Shown: piece after piece, positions 1 to 8,030 of the stretch
Numbering within the stretch: the stretch's first letter is position 1
How the letters are laid out: the number at the start of each line of letters is the position of its first letter
Origin: Aestuariirhabdus haliotis
Lineage (GTDB): Bacteria > Pseudomonadota > Gammaproteobacteria > Pseudomonadales > Aestuariirhabdaceae
Direction of reading: 5' to 3'
Length of the DNA stretch: 64,000 nt
Assembly: GCF_023509475.1 (NCBI RefSeq)
Contig: NZ_JAKSDZ010000002.1
Coordinates: forward strand, 1 to 64,000
Notes under the pieces: generated by a model
The model's input: the letters and a program-made list of their open reading frames with translations, nothing else
The model's database searches: none
What the model was told of the DNA's origin: nothing
Position numbers and translations under genes: made by a program

Positions 1-19
1 TTGGCATTACTGCCTGATA

Positions 20-95
20 TGGTGGAGCTAAGCGGGATCGAACCGCTGACCTCAACACTGCCAGTGTTGCGCTCTCCCAGCTGAGCTATAGCCCC
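20..95 (-). tRNA. tRNA-Ala (anticodon GGC)
   Basis: The reverse strand folds as a complete 76-nt cloverleaf: a seven-base acceptor stem beginning GGGGCTA, a D arm, an anticodon arm with loop CTGGCAG (anticodon GGC), a T arm with TTCGATC, and an encoded 3' CCA. It decodes GCC/GCU alanine codons. It lies 160 bp downstream of gltX on the same strand but has its own promoter (145-172). The fold was read by eye. Confidence 0.96.
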
Positions 96-144
96 GAAAT
101 CCGGGTTGCTTGAGCGCATAACTGTGCCCTCAAACGTGGAGCGC

Positions 145-172
145 ATTTTACTGGCTTATGGCACCCTGTCAA
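145..172 (-). promoter_or_regulatory. Sigma-70 promoter of the tRNA-Ala gene
   Basis: On the minus strand a perfect -35 TTGACA (167-172) is followed after 16 bp by TAAAAT (145-150) and then a GC-rich discriminator. Initiation would fall near 138, about 40 nt before the mature tRNA 5' end at 95. This is among the clearest promoters in the window and suggests independent, strong transcription of the tRNA. A GC-rich discriminator is typical of stringently controlled stable-RNA promoters; that control is inferred here. Confidence 0.75.
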
Positions 173-255
173 CCCTGAGCAACCAATTATATAAAAGTAA
201 AACAAGGTACTTAGGGACGTTGATGCACAGGCGATCCGCAGGGCGTCAAATCCTG

Positions 256-1740
256 CTAACGCTCCAGCGCCCGATACTCTTTATCCCAACGTTTGGCTTC
301 TTTCTTTGAGGCACTTCCAAGCAGATTCAGGGCATAACGCACCCTCGCTCGGCTTAGGTCAGGACCCAGCATTTGCATCGCATCAACGATCGAAAATGTT
401 GAGGTGGTTCCCGCAATGGACAGGAAAATCGGCGGCATAAACCCTCCCATTTTCACATCCATCGCTTTAGCCAAGGCTTTAAGGCCGGCAAAGATGGCAT
501 CTTTATCCCAGACCCTAAGCTCATCCAGATACCAGGAAACAAACTGCAACACGCGACGAATTTCATCTCGTTCCAACTTTAGCTCGTCAAACTGAGCTTC
601 GGTGACCTCTGCCATGCCAGCAAACATAAAGCTCGCCAGTGGTGCCACTTGAGAGAACCGCTCCACCCTACCTTTGAGATGAGGGATCAGGGGACGAATA
701 TAGTCATCGTTGAAGGCCCAGGTTTTAAGGGCTTCGATAAACTGGTCATCGTTTAAATCATCACGTATCCATTGCCCGTTGAGCCAATCGAGTTTTTCCG
801 GATCGAAGATCGGCCCACCCAGGGAAACCCGCTTCATATCAAAGCTGGCAATCATTTCATCGAGGGAGAACTTCTCCCGTTCATCGGGCATCGACCAGCC
901 CATTCGGCCAAGATAATTAATCAATGCTTCTGGCAGATACCCCATCCGCTGGTAGTAAAGAATGCTGGTTGGGTTTTTACGCTTGGAAAGTTTGCTTTTG
1001 TCCGGGTTACGCAGCAGCGGCATATGGCCCAGAACCGGAGCTTCCCAGCCAAAGTACTCATAGAGTTTGATCAGCTTGGGTGCTGATGGCAACCACTCCT
1101 CACCTCGAAAAACATGAGTAATACCCATCAGGTGATCATCAACAACATTCGCCAAAAAGTAGGTTGGCAGGCCATCCTGCTTGAGCAAAACCTGCATATC
1201 GATTTGTTCCCAGGGAATCTCGACGTCACCACGCAGATAATCATTAAAGCGGAAGCTTCCCTCTTCCGGGATTTTCATCCGCACAACATAGGGATCACCC
1301 GCCGCCAGGCGACTCTTGACCTCTTCAGCACTGAGTAGCAGGCCGCGACCATCATATTTGGGGCGTTCACCACGGGCCTGTTGCTCCTTGCGCATCTCAT
1401 CCAGCTCTTGCGGTGTTGCAAAACAATAGAAAGCATCGCCCTGCTCAATCAACTGCTGTGCATAACGCTGGTAGATGTCGGCACGGTCGCTCTGCCGATA
1501 GGGACCGCTCTCGCCACCACAATCAGGCCCCTCATCCCAGTCAATTCCCAGCCATCGAAGCGAATCCAGAATCATCTGTTCCGATTCCGGCGTACTGCGC
1601 AGCTGGTCGGTATCTTCTACGCGGAGAATAAATTCTCCTCCGTGCTGACGAGCGAAACAGTAATTAAACAGGGCAATATACGCAGTACCAACATGGGGGT
1701 CGCCAGTGGGCGAAGGCGCAATACGCGTGCGAACAGTCAT
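256..1740 (-). CDS. gltX: Glutamyl-tRNA synthetase
   Basis: This 494-residue class I aminoacyl-tRNA synthetase charges tRNA-Glu with glutamate in the cytoplasm. The HIGH-type signature appears as GDPHVGT at residues 13-19, and the KMSKS-type loop as KLSKRKN near residue 250. The intervening sequence, with [12 protein letters not shown] and [11 protein letters not shown]-type segments, matches the Pseudomonas form of GltX as I remember it. The length is typical. The start is the ATG giving [13 protein letters not shown]. It is preceded on the same strand by the class V PLP enzyme with 186 bp between them, and followed by tRNA-Ala. Confidence 0.97.
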   Translation of the reverse strand: MTVRTRIAPSPTGDPHVGTAYIALFNYCFARQHGGEFILRVEDTDQLRSTPESEQMILDSLRWLGIDWDEGPDCGGESGPYRQSDRADIYQRYAQQLIEQGDAFYCFATPQELDEMRKEQQARGERPKYDGRGLLLSAEEVKSRLAAGDPYVVRMKIPEEGSFRFNDYLRGDVEIPWEQIDMQVLLKQDGLPTYFLANVVDDHLMGITHVFRGEEWLPSAPKLIKLYEYFGWEAPVLGHMPLLRNPDKSKLSKRKNPTSILYYQRMGYLPEALINYLGRMGWSMPDEREKFSLDEMIASFDMKRVSLGGPIFDPEKLDWLNGQWIRDDLNDDQFIEALKTWAFNDDYIRPLIPHLKGRVERFSQVAPLASFMFAGMAEVTEAQFDELKLERDEIRRVLQFVSWYLDELRVWDKDAIFAGLKALAKAMDVKMGGFMPPIFLSIAGTTSTFSIVDAMQMLGPDLSRARVRYALNLLGSASKKEAKRWDKEYRALER

Positions 1741-1809
1741 GATCTATCCAGTGAAGGGAGAAAAAGGAAGGGCAATTATACGGATTTTCGGCAACGGGGC
1801 GAATACACG

Positions 1810-1843
1810 GGCGCCCTTAATCAGCAATTGCTGTAAGGGCGCC
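1810..1843. terminator. Hairpin between the PLP-enzyme gene and gltX
   Basis: Perfect 10-bp arms GGCGCCCTTA and TAAGGGCGCC enclose an inner palindrome, CAGCAATTGCTG, giving a stable stem. No T tract follows on the minus strand, so intrinsic termination is doubtful; it could instead stabilise the mRNA end or pause polymerase. It sits in the 186-bp gap between two same-strand genes. Confidence 0.4.
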
Positions 1844-1926
1844 ATTATCAATCTGGCGAGGAGTTAACGAAGAAGACTGGAGGCTCAAAACCAACCCCGA
1901 GCAACGGCTGACACCGAGCCTGCCTG

Positions 1927-3621
1927 TTAGTGCTTTTCGGCCATCAGGCCCTGATCTGTTGGCAAGCTGAACCAACGTAAAGCTTCCGCATTCGCTTCCA
2001 ACTGAATGCCACAGTCGCTATCAACAGCCTCAATACTTTGCATCAGCTGCTCAGCTTCAACCAGGTAATCGGATAATTGGTCAAGTTGAGCGGCCTGATC
2101 TGTCCCGTTCGGATTCGAGAACGACAAGCTGCCAGATTGATAATTGATATCCCCCAGGCGTATATCCGCTGTTGGCAGCGCCCCCTTGTAACCCCAAACC
2201 CCTCGCTCGGCATTGAACTGGTAATGCCCAAGCATACGCCAACCGTAATCGGCCACCAGTTCCATTGCCCGGACCAGATACTCAAAGGTATCCCGGGAAA
2301 TAAAATAGTTAAAATTCAACCTGACCCAACCCGGCTTCAGCACAGAGTTACCTTCTCCGATACTGGTTTCAATAGCTTCGCTGGTTGGCTGATCCATACC
2401 CAGAAGCTCATGACCGTAAGGACCTGCACAGGAACAACCGCCGCGCACCTGAATACCGAACAGGTCATTAAGCAAGGCGGTTACAAAGCCGTGATGCAGA
2501 ACCTTGCCGCCACTACGAATTTGTAGCGAGACAATGCTTGTGCGAGGCTTATCAAGATCACCCAGGACAGAAATCTGTGAATTTTCCCGCCAACGCCTCA
2601 GAGCTGCTCGCACAAATTCATGCTCCAGCCTCTCAATGGTTTGCGCACCCACGGCATCTTTTAGCTGAAACACCAGCCCAGCACGAATGGATTCTATGAT
2701 TGCCGGCGTACCACCCTCTTCCCGACGCTCGCCGGCCTTCAGGTAGCAATGGGAATCAGGAGACACCCAGGAAACCGTACCGCCTCCTGGCACACTGGGC
2801 ACACGATTGCTCAACAATTTCCGGTTCAGTATCAACAAACCCGGCGTTCCGGGTCCACCGACAAACTTATGCGGAGAAATAAACAGCGCATCCTGATGAC
2901 TGCCCTCACCTTCGCCCTGCATGTTGATCTCGACATAGGGCGCGGCAGCCGCATAATCCCAGAATGACAGGGCATCGTGTCGGTGCAGCAACCGGCTGAT
3001 CGCAGTTGTATTGGTTAACAACCCGGTGACATTTGAACCGGCGGAGAAACTACCGATTTTGAGTGGCCGATCCTGAAAACGCACCAGCTCAGCTTCCAAT
3101 TGAGACAAATCGATATCGCCCTCGGCATCCAATCCAATAGTAACCAGATCCGCAATAGATTCGCGCCAGGGCAGTTCATTGGAATGATGCTCATAGGGAC
3201 CGATAAAAACCACGGGCCTTTGCTCTTCGGGTACCTGATCCAGCAAGCGATAGCGATCATTCAGTTCCGCAGGCAAACGCAGATTGAGAATATCGATCAA
3301 TTTATGAACGGCCGCCGTGGCTCCGGATCCACAGAAGATCACCAGATCCTCTTCCCCGGCTTGCACAGAGCGCTTAATCAACTCCCGCGCCTCTTCACGC
3401 AGACTGGTTGTCTGCAGTCCCGTGGCTGAGGTTTCGGTGTGAGTGTTGGCGTACCAGGGCAATACGTGCTCCTGGATATAGCGTTCAATAAAGTCCAGAG
3501 AACGACCCGAGGCGGTGTAATCGGCGTACACCAATGGACGCAGACCAAAAGGGGTTTGCAATGGACGCCCCTCGCCTATCACAGATTCCCTGATCGTCTT
3601 GATTAGTTGTTGCACCGACAT
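1927..3621 (-). CDS. Class V (cysteine-desulfurase-fold) PLP-dependent aminotransferase/lyase
   Basis: A fold-type I PLP enzyme of about 564 residues in the aminotransferase class V / NifS-like family. The PLP lysine lies in SPHKFVGGPGTPG near residue 250. A cysteine loop, RGGCSCAGPYGHE, near residue 393 resembles the desulfurase active-site loop. It is longer than typical desulfurases (about 400 residues), with an extra C-terminal region of over 100 residues that I do not recognise. The start chosen is the ATG at 3621, preceded by GAGGTGG; a TTG five codons upstream is possible but has no ribosome site. It lies 44 bp downstream of an AsnC/Lrp regulator and is probably co-transcribed with it. 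The substrate is unknown: cysteine/selenocysteine lyase or amino-acid transaminase are both open. Confidence 0.85.
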   Translation of the reverse strand: MSVQQLIKTIRESVIGEGRPLQTPFGLRPLVYADYTASGRSLDFIERYIQEHVLPWYANTHTETSATGLQTTSLREEARELIKRSVQAGEEDLVIFCGSGATAAVHKLIDILNLRLPAELNDRYRLLDQVPEEQRPVVFIGPYEHHSNELPWRESIADLVTIGLDAEGDIDLSQLEAELVRFQDRPLKIGSFSAGSNVTGLLTNTTAISRLLHRHDALSFWDYAAAAPYVEINMQGEGEGSHQDALFISPHKFVGGPGTPGLLILNRKLLSNRVPSVPGGGTVSWVSPDSHCYLKAGERREEGGTPAIIESIRAGLVFQLKDAVGAQTIERLEHEFVRAALRRWRENSQISVLGDLDKPRTSIVSLQIRSGGKVLHHGFVTALLNDLFGIQVRGGCSCAGPYGHELLGMDQPTSEAIETSIGEGNSVLKPGWVRLNFNYFISRDTFEYLVRAMELVADYGWRMLGHYQFNAERGVWGYKGALPTADIRLGDINYQSGSLSFSNPNGTDQAAQLDQLSDYLVEAEQLMQSIEAVDSDCGIQLEANAEALRWFSLPTDQGLMAEKH

Positions 3622-3665
3622 ACCCACCTCGCTCAATTGTTAATAGAGTGGTGGGGCTTTTGTGA

Positions 3666-4124
3666 TCAGCTCAGCAGAGGCAGCTCGGTACTGTACTTGA
3701 TCTGTTCCATCGCAAAGTTCGAGGTCACATCGCTCAAGCTGGTGGCTTGGATAAAGCGCTTATAAAAAACATCGTAAGCCGCAATATCCTTTACCACCAC
3801 CCGCAGCAGATAATCGTATTCGCCGCTCATGCGGTAAAATTCGACCACTTCCGGGAAAGAGGCCACCACGGACGAAAACGACTGCAACCACTCGGCGCTG
3901 TGTTGGCTGGTCTTGACCTGAACAAACACGGATACACCCAGGTCAAACTTTTCTGCGTCCAGTAACGCCACTTTGCGAAGAATAACACCACTCTTTTCCA
4001 GCTTCTGAATCCGCCGCCAACAGGGTGTTTTGGTGAGCCCCACACGCTCAGCCATCTCTTCGACAGAAAGACTAACATCAGACTGAATAATAGCAAGAAG
4101 CTGCATATCAATATCATCAAGCAC
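3666..4124 (-). CDS. AsnC/Lrp-family transcriptional regulator
   Basis: A 152-residue feast/famine regulator. Residues 1-60 form the winged HTH with LDDIDMQLLAIIQ and the recognition segment VGLTKTPCWRRIQKLEKSGVI; the rest is the RAM ligand-binding domain with GEYDYLLRV. Such proteins form octamers and sense amino acids. It starts at GTG; no closer ATG fits the family N-terminus. It is directly upstream of the class V PLP enzyme on the same strand, so the likely role is to control that gene in response to an amino acid. The AT-rich upstream region with TATAAT is a plausible autoregulated promoter. Confidence 0.93.
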   Translation of the reverse strand: MLDDIDMQLLAIIQSDVSLSVEEMAERVGLTKTPCWRRIQKLEKSGVILRKVALLDAEKFDLGVSVFVQVKTSQHSAEWLQSFSSVVASFPEVVEFYRMSGEYDYLLRVVVKDIAAYDVFYKRFIQATSLSDVTSNFAMEQIKYSTELPLLS

Positions 4125-4167
4125 TATTTTATTCCAACTTTAAATTATTGATTAGGAAATTATTTTC

Positions 4168-4173
4168 ATTATA
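4168..4173 (-). promoter_or_regulatory. Probable -10 element of the Lrp-like gene
   Basis: TATAAT on the minus strand lies 44 bp upstream of the GTG start, within a markedly AT-rich stretch (4125-4200). No good -35 is present at 16-18 bp, which would fit an activator-dependent or autoregulated promoter. The -10 is seen; its use is inferred. Confidence 0.4.
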
Positions 4174-4350
4174 ACTTAAAATCAATCACCCCTTAAAACT
4201 CAATTCCCCATTTGCCATCCAGCGAGAATCAAATACTCAACCAGCCCCCGCTATTGAGTTGAATTTTTTTCATATTAAGCATGTTTACGAGGCATTTATT
4301 CGCATCCCAGTCCAGCCAAGGCGCCTGTCAAAAGATAATTATCACCCACA

Positions 4351-4385
4351 AAAAAAGGGGAAGCCGAAATGGCCTCCCCTTTTTT
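4351..4385 (-). terminator. Rho-independent terminator of prpE
   Basis: Read on the minus strand, GGGGAGGCC, a five-base loop and GGCTTCCCC (one G-U pair) form a stem followed by seven T residues. It begins about 16 bp after the prpE stop codon and separates prpE from the Lrp-like gene downstream. Confidence 0.85.
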
Positions 4386-4400
4386 ATAAGGGTGTTTAGC

Positions 4401-6299
4401 CTATGCAGGTGCGCTAATCACACCAGCCTGCGCCATTAGATCTTCGATTTCCGGCAAACTTGCTGGATCATCGATGGTCGAAGGCACTGCATATTCCTCA
4501 CCCGCAGCGATCTGACGCAAACTACGCCGTAAGATTTTACCCGAGCGTGTCTTCGGCAAACGGCTAACCACAAGGGCCTTGCGGAAGCAGGCCAACGGAC
4601 CAATTTCATCACGCACCATTTGCACCAGCTCTTGCTCCAGCTGTTCAGGGTCCAGGTCAACGCCGTTTTTAAGCAATATCAACCCAAGCGGCAACTGCCC
4701 CTTAAGCTCATCATTGATACCAATCACCGCACATTCGGCGACCGCAGGGTGGCCCGCCACGACCTCCTCCATCTCACCGGTTGAGAGTCTATGACCTGCG
4801 ACATTAATGACATCATCAACCCGCCCCATAATAAACAGGTACCCATCATCATCGAGATAGCCGCCGTCACCGGAGACGTAGTAACCGGGAAATTGCTCCA
4901 GGTAACCACTACGGAAACGGTTAATATCTCCCCAGACGGTTGGTAAGCAGCTGGGGGGCATGGGCTGTTTGATGGCGACAAATCCCTGTTCATTAGCTGC
5001 GGCGGGCTCACCGCTTTCGTTAAGAATCTGAACATTAAACCCTGGTACAGGAACCGTTGCCGAACCCGGCTTAACCGGCAGTAATTCAACCCCGGCCAGG
5101 TTACTGGCAATGGCCCACCCGGTTTCGGTTTGCCACCAGTGGTCGATAACCGGCTTACTCGTCTTTTCAACGGTCCAATCATAAGTTGGCGGATCAAGGC
5201 GCTCCCCTGCCATAAAAATGGTTTCCAGTGCACTCAGATCGTATTGGTCAATCAAGGCGCCATCAGGGTCCTCTTTCTTGATGGCACGAAACGCTGTAGG
5301 CGCCGCAAAAAGTGCGCGAACTTTGTATTCGCTGGCAACACGCCAGAAAGCTCCGGCATCGGGGGTAAATACCGGTTTTCCTTCGTAGAAAATCGTGGTG
5401 CAACCACGAATCAAAGGAGCGTAAACAATATAGGAGTGCCCGACTACCCAGCCCACATCAGACGCTGCCCAAAACACATCGCCGGCGTCCATATTGTAAA
5501 TAGCCTTCATGCTGTAATGCATAGCAACGGCATGACCACCATTATCTCTCACCACTCCCTTGGGCTTTCCCGTGGTGCCTGAGGTATAAAGCACATAAAG
5601 CGGATCAAGAGCATTGACCGGCGTGCAGCCAACCGGTTTAGCCTGCTGCAACAAGCTATTCCAGTCGTGGTCAATGCCTTCGTTCATCGTTGCGGGTCCC
5701 TGCTCACGCTGGAACACCACACTGGCAACGGGTTTATGGCGAGCGATGGCCAAAGCTTCATCCAGCATGGGCTTGTATTCGATGATCCGGTTCACCTCAA
5801 TACCGCAGGAAGCACTCAATACCACCTTGGGCTCGGCATCATCGATACGCACCGCCAGCTCATTCGGTGCAAAGCCGCCAAACACCACGGAATGCACCGC
5901 ACCTAGACGAGCGCAAGCCAACATGGCCATGGCAGCCTCGGGAATCATCGGCATATAGATAACGACTCGGTCGCCGTGGCCAACGCCCAGTTCGGCCAAC
6001 ATACCAGCGGTGCGAGAGACTTCATCGAGTAGCTGGTTGTAACTGTATTGGCGTTTTTTGCCTGTCACTGGGGAATCATAGATCAGTGCAGTCTGTTCTC
6101 CCCGGCCATTTTCAACATGATAATCAAGAGCAAGATAAGCCGTATTGAGTTCACCATCCGCGAACCAGCGATCAATACCATTGTCATCCTGACTGAGGAT
6201 GTTCTGCGGTGATTTAAACCAGTTGATCCCTTCTGCTTTCTCTTTCCAGAACCCCTCGGGATTCTCAATAGAATAGGCATACTCCTCGTGGTAACTCAT
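4401..6299 (-). CDS. prpE: Propionyl-CoA synthetase (acetyl-CoA synthetase family)
   Basis: An adenylate-forming acyl-CoA synthetase of 632 residues that activates propionate (probably also acetate or acrylate) to the CoA ester through an acyl-AMP intermediate. Visible motifs are the P-loop YTSGTTGKPKGV, the substrate-pocket region WWQTETGW, the hinge GRVDDVINVAGHRL and the C-terminal catalytic lysine in KTRSGKILRR near residue 587. The C-terminal STIDDPASL tail is typical of PrpE rather than Acs. The start is the ATG at 6299 with GAGGGAA upstream; a further ATG nine codons earlier lacks a ribosome site. It is a single gene ending in an intrinsic terminator; no prpBCD methylcitrate genes are in the window. 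Confidence 0.9.
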   Translation of the reverse strand: MSYHEEYAYSIENPEGFWKEKAEGINWFKSPQNILSQDDNGIDRWFADGELNTAYLALDYHVENGRGEQTALIYDSPVTGKKRQYSYNQLLDEVSRTAGMLAELGVGHGDRVVIYMPMIPEAAMAMLACARLGAVHSVVFGGFAPNELAVRIDDAEPKVVLSASCGIEVNRIIEYKPMLDEALAIARHKPVASVVFQREQGPATMNEGIDHDWNSLLQQAKPVGCTPVNALDPLYVLYTSGTTGKPKGVVRDNGGHAVAMHYSMKAIYNMDAGDVFWAASDVGWVVGHSYIVYAPLIRGCTTIFYEGKPVFTPDAGAFWRVASEYKVRALFAAPTAFRAIKKEDPDGALIDQYDLSALETIFMAGERLDPPTYDWTVEKTSKPVIDHWWQTETGWAIASNLAGVELLPVKPGSATVPVPGFNVQILNESGEPAAANEQGFVAIKQPMPPSCLPTVWGDINRFRSGYLEQFPGYYVSGDGGYLDDDGYLFIMGRVDDVINVAGHRLSTGEMEEVVAGHPAVAECAVIGINDELKGQLPLGLILLKNGVDLDPEQLEQELVQMVRDEIGPLACFRKALVVSRLPKTRSGKILRRSLRQIAAGEEYAVPSTIDDPASLPEIEDLMAQAGVISAPA

Positions 6300-6474
6300 G
6301 GTGTTCCCTCGCTTTGGCTCTGTCATTATTATGGGGTTCAGTTCAATTTAGCCGGTGCAGTTGAAACTGACACCCTTGTAACCCATGGCGCCGACTAAAC
6401 AACAGTAGCCAGCCCAACATTGTCGACAATTATGCCGTGAGAAAGGAGATTTAGGGATTCAACCTTAGTTGTAA

Positions 6475-6500
6475 CCCCTTAGTTGTTAACAATTAAGGGG
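6475..6500. promoter_or_regulatory. 26-bp near-perfect palindrome at the DUF3422 gene end
   Basis: Arms CCCCTTAgTTGTT and AACAAtTAAGGGG pair at 12 of 13 positions. The palindrome overlaps the stop codon of the DUF3422 gene (6493-6495). CTTAGTTGT also occurs as a direct repeat at 6464-6472 and 6478-6486, 14 bp apart. No T tract follows, so it may be an operator upstream of prpE rather than a terminator; the function is inferred. Confidence 0.4.
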
Positions 6501-7827
6501 TTTGGTGATTACCCAAATTATTAATTCGCTTACGGATTTTACGGGTCAACCACCACACTCCAAGCACCACAGGGACCACACTTGCCGCCAGGAATAGGGA
6601 GGTGTTGATGGGCAAACCCAGAGGCTTACTTGCATCCAGTATGTACTTGATCAAGCCAACCAGATGGTAACTGATCACAACGACCGACAAGCCCTCAACC
6701 GTCTCCTGCAGTCGCAGCTGCAACTTGCCGCGACGATTCATCGAACTCAGCAAGCGTTGATTCTGCCCCTCAATAGCCAGATCTACCTGAGTACGCAGCA
6801 GTTCTCCCGCCCGGGCGAGACGCTGTGAAAGCTCTTCCAACCGGTTAGACACGGCTTCACAAGTATCCATGGCGGGAGTAAATCGACGAGCAAAGAAGTG
6901 GCTGATCATCTGCAAGTGCTCGACCGGTTCCTCCTCAACAAACTCGAGACGTTGCCGTACCAGGGAAGCGTAGGCTTTAGAGGCTGCAAACCGATAACTG
7001 GTGTCAGAACGGTACTGCTCCACCTCGGCGGCCACCGCCGAGATCGATTCCAGTAGCGCCTGATCCTCGTCCGGGTTTCGGGCTTTGGCCGCCAGGCGAG
7101 CGGTGATGCCTGTCACTTCGGCTTCCAACAAGGCAAGGCGCGGGCTTATCTGACGCGCCAGGGGTAGCGACAGCAGCGCCATGACTCGATAACTTTCGAT
7201 TTCCAGAACCCTCTGCAACAGCCGTCCCGTTCTCTGAGGCGAGAGGTCATAATTAGCGATATAAAAGCGCCCAAAGCCTCCCTTATGCAGACGAAAACTG
7301 GTACACAGCAAAGCTCTGCCAGCCATGGTGTAGGAGCCTATCGCACGCTCTCCGTCAAACAGCATCTCCGACAGCTCGTCACCATCTATCTTGTTGGGTC
7401 TGGAGACTTGATCAATCACGCCATGCAGCGCCGTCACCACCTCCCCCCCTATGGCTTCGAGCCATTCTCGGGGGGCCGCATCAACCGCTTTTTCACTAAA
7501 CGCCGGCAACGACTGCGAAGGGCGAATAAAGGTATAAGCGGAAAACTCTGTGTGGCGTTCCCAACGCAAGTGAAAGTCACCAAAATCCAGATACAAAGCC
7601 GAAGCATCGCTAACTGGCGGTGGCAATGCATACCGCTGGCACAGCCGGGCAATATGGCTAACCTCGCTTTTGCCCCCCTGCTCACCAAACAGAACGGCCA
7701 TATGACTGACCAGGGCTGGCGACTGCACCACGGGGAAAGGACGGGCATGAAGCTCGCTATACAGTTGTTCCCTAAGCGGATGAACGGGCAGACGAAACTC
7801 ACCCAGAAAATGCTGCTCTGTTGCCAT
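6493..7827 (-). CDS. DUF3422 family membrane protein
   Basis: A 444-residue protein matching DUF3422: an N-terminal RxxLYxELHARPFP-type segment, a soluble region rich in charged helices (about residues 230-370), and two C-terminal membrane segments (about 373-430, VVVISYHLVGLIKYIL and SLFLAASVVPVVLGVWWL) followed by a basic tail. The family has no established function; it is probably inner-membrane-anchored with the bulk in the cytoplasm. It starts at ATG with a weak ribosome site. It is divergent from the EF-G-like gene and upstream of prpE on the same strand, separated by about 190 bp, so co-transcription is possible but not shown. Confidence 0.85.
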   Translation of the reverse strand: MATEQHFLGEFRLPVHPLREQLYSELHARPFPVVQSPALVSHMAVLFGEQGGKSEVSHIARLCQRYALPPPVSDASALYLDFGDFHLRWERHTEFSAYTFIRPSQSLPAFSEKAVDAAPREWLEAIGGEVVTALHGVIDQVSRPNKIDGDELSEMLFDGERAIGSYTMAGRALLCTSFRLHKGGFGRFYIANYDLSPQRTGRLLQRVLEIESYRVMALLSLPLARQISPRLALLEAEVTGITARLAAKARNPDEDQALLESISAVAAEVEQYRSDTSYRFAASKAYASLVRQRLEFVEEEPVEHLQMISHFFARRFTPAMDTCEAVSNRLEELSQRLARAGELLRTQVDLAIEGQNQRLLSSMNRRGKLQLRLQETVEGLSVVVISYHLVGLIKYILDASKPLGLPINTSLFLAASVVPVVLGVWWLTRKIRKRINNLGNHQTP

Positions 7828-7944
7828 ACTGACTACTCTGTTTATTAGGTTATGGCGAGTTTACGTGGTGCTCTGCATTGCAGCAATCCGTGCCAGATGG
7901 CTGCAGATAGTTGCAAAAGTCATCAAACTATTTAGCTGGATCAA

Positions 7945-7972
7945 TTTTCAAGCTCGGCCCCTGCCATATACT
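7945..7972 (+). promoter_or_regulatory. Putative promoter of the EF-G-like gene
   Basis: TTTTCA (7945-7950), a 16-bp spacer and TATACT (7967-7972) lie about 60 bp upstream of the ATG at 8031. The -10 matches consensus at five of six positions and the -35 at four of six. Confidence 0.42.
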
Positions 7973-8030
7973 GATTGATATGCAACGAAGCGCTGCAGCA
8001 CTATTTCCAAGCTGAGAAGAGGGAAGCAAT

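Noticed and set aside
106-309. Plus-strand frame next to the tRNA gene
   Set aside because: It runs through the tRNA promoter on the opposite strand and into the end of gltX, with no ribosome site or recognisable product.
4401-6299. Acetyl-CoA synthetase (acs) as the name
   Set aside because: The C-terminal STIDDPASL tail and overall sequence are closer to PrpE; activity on acetate remains possible.
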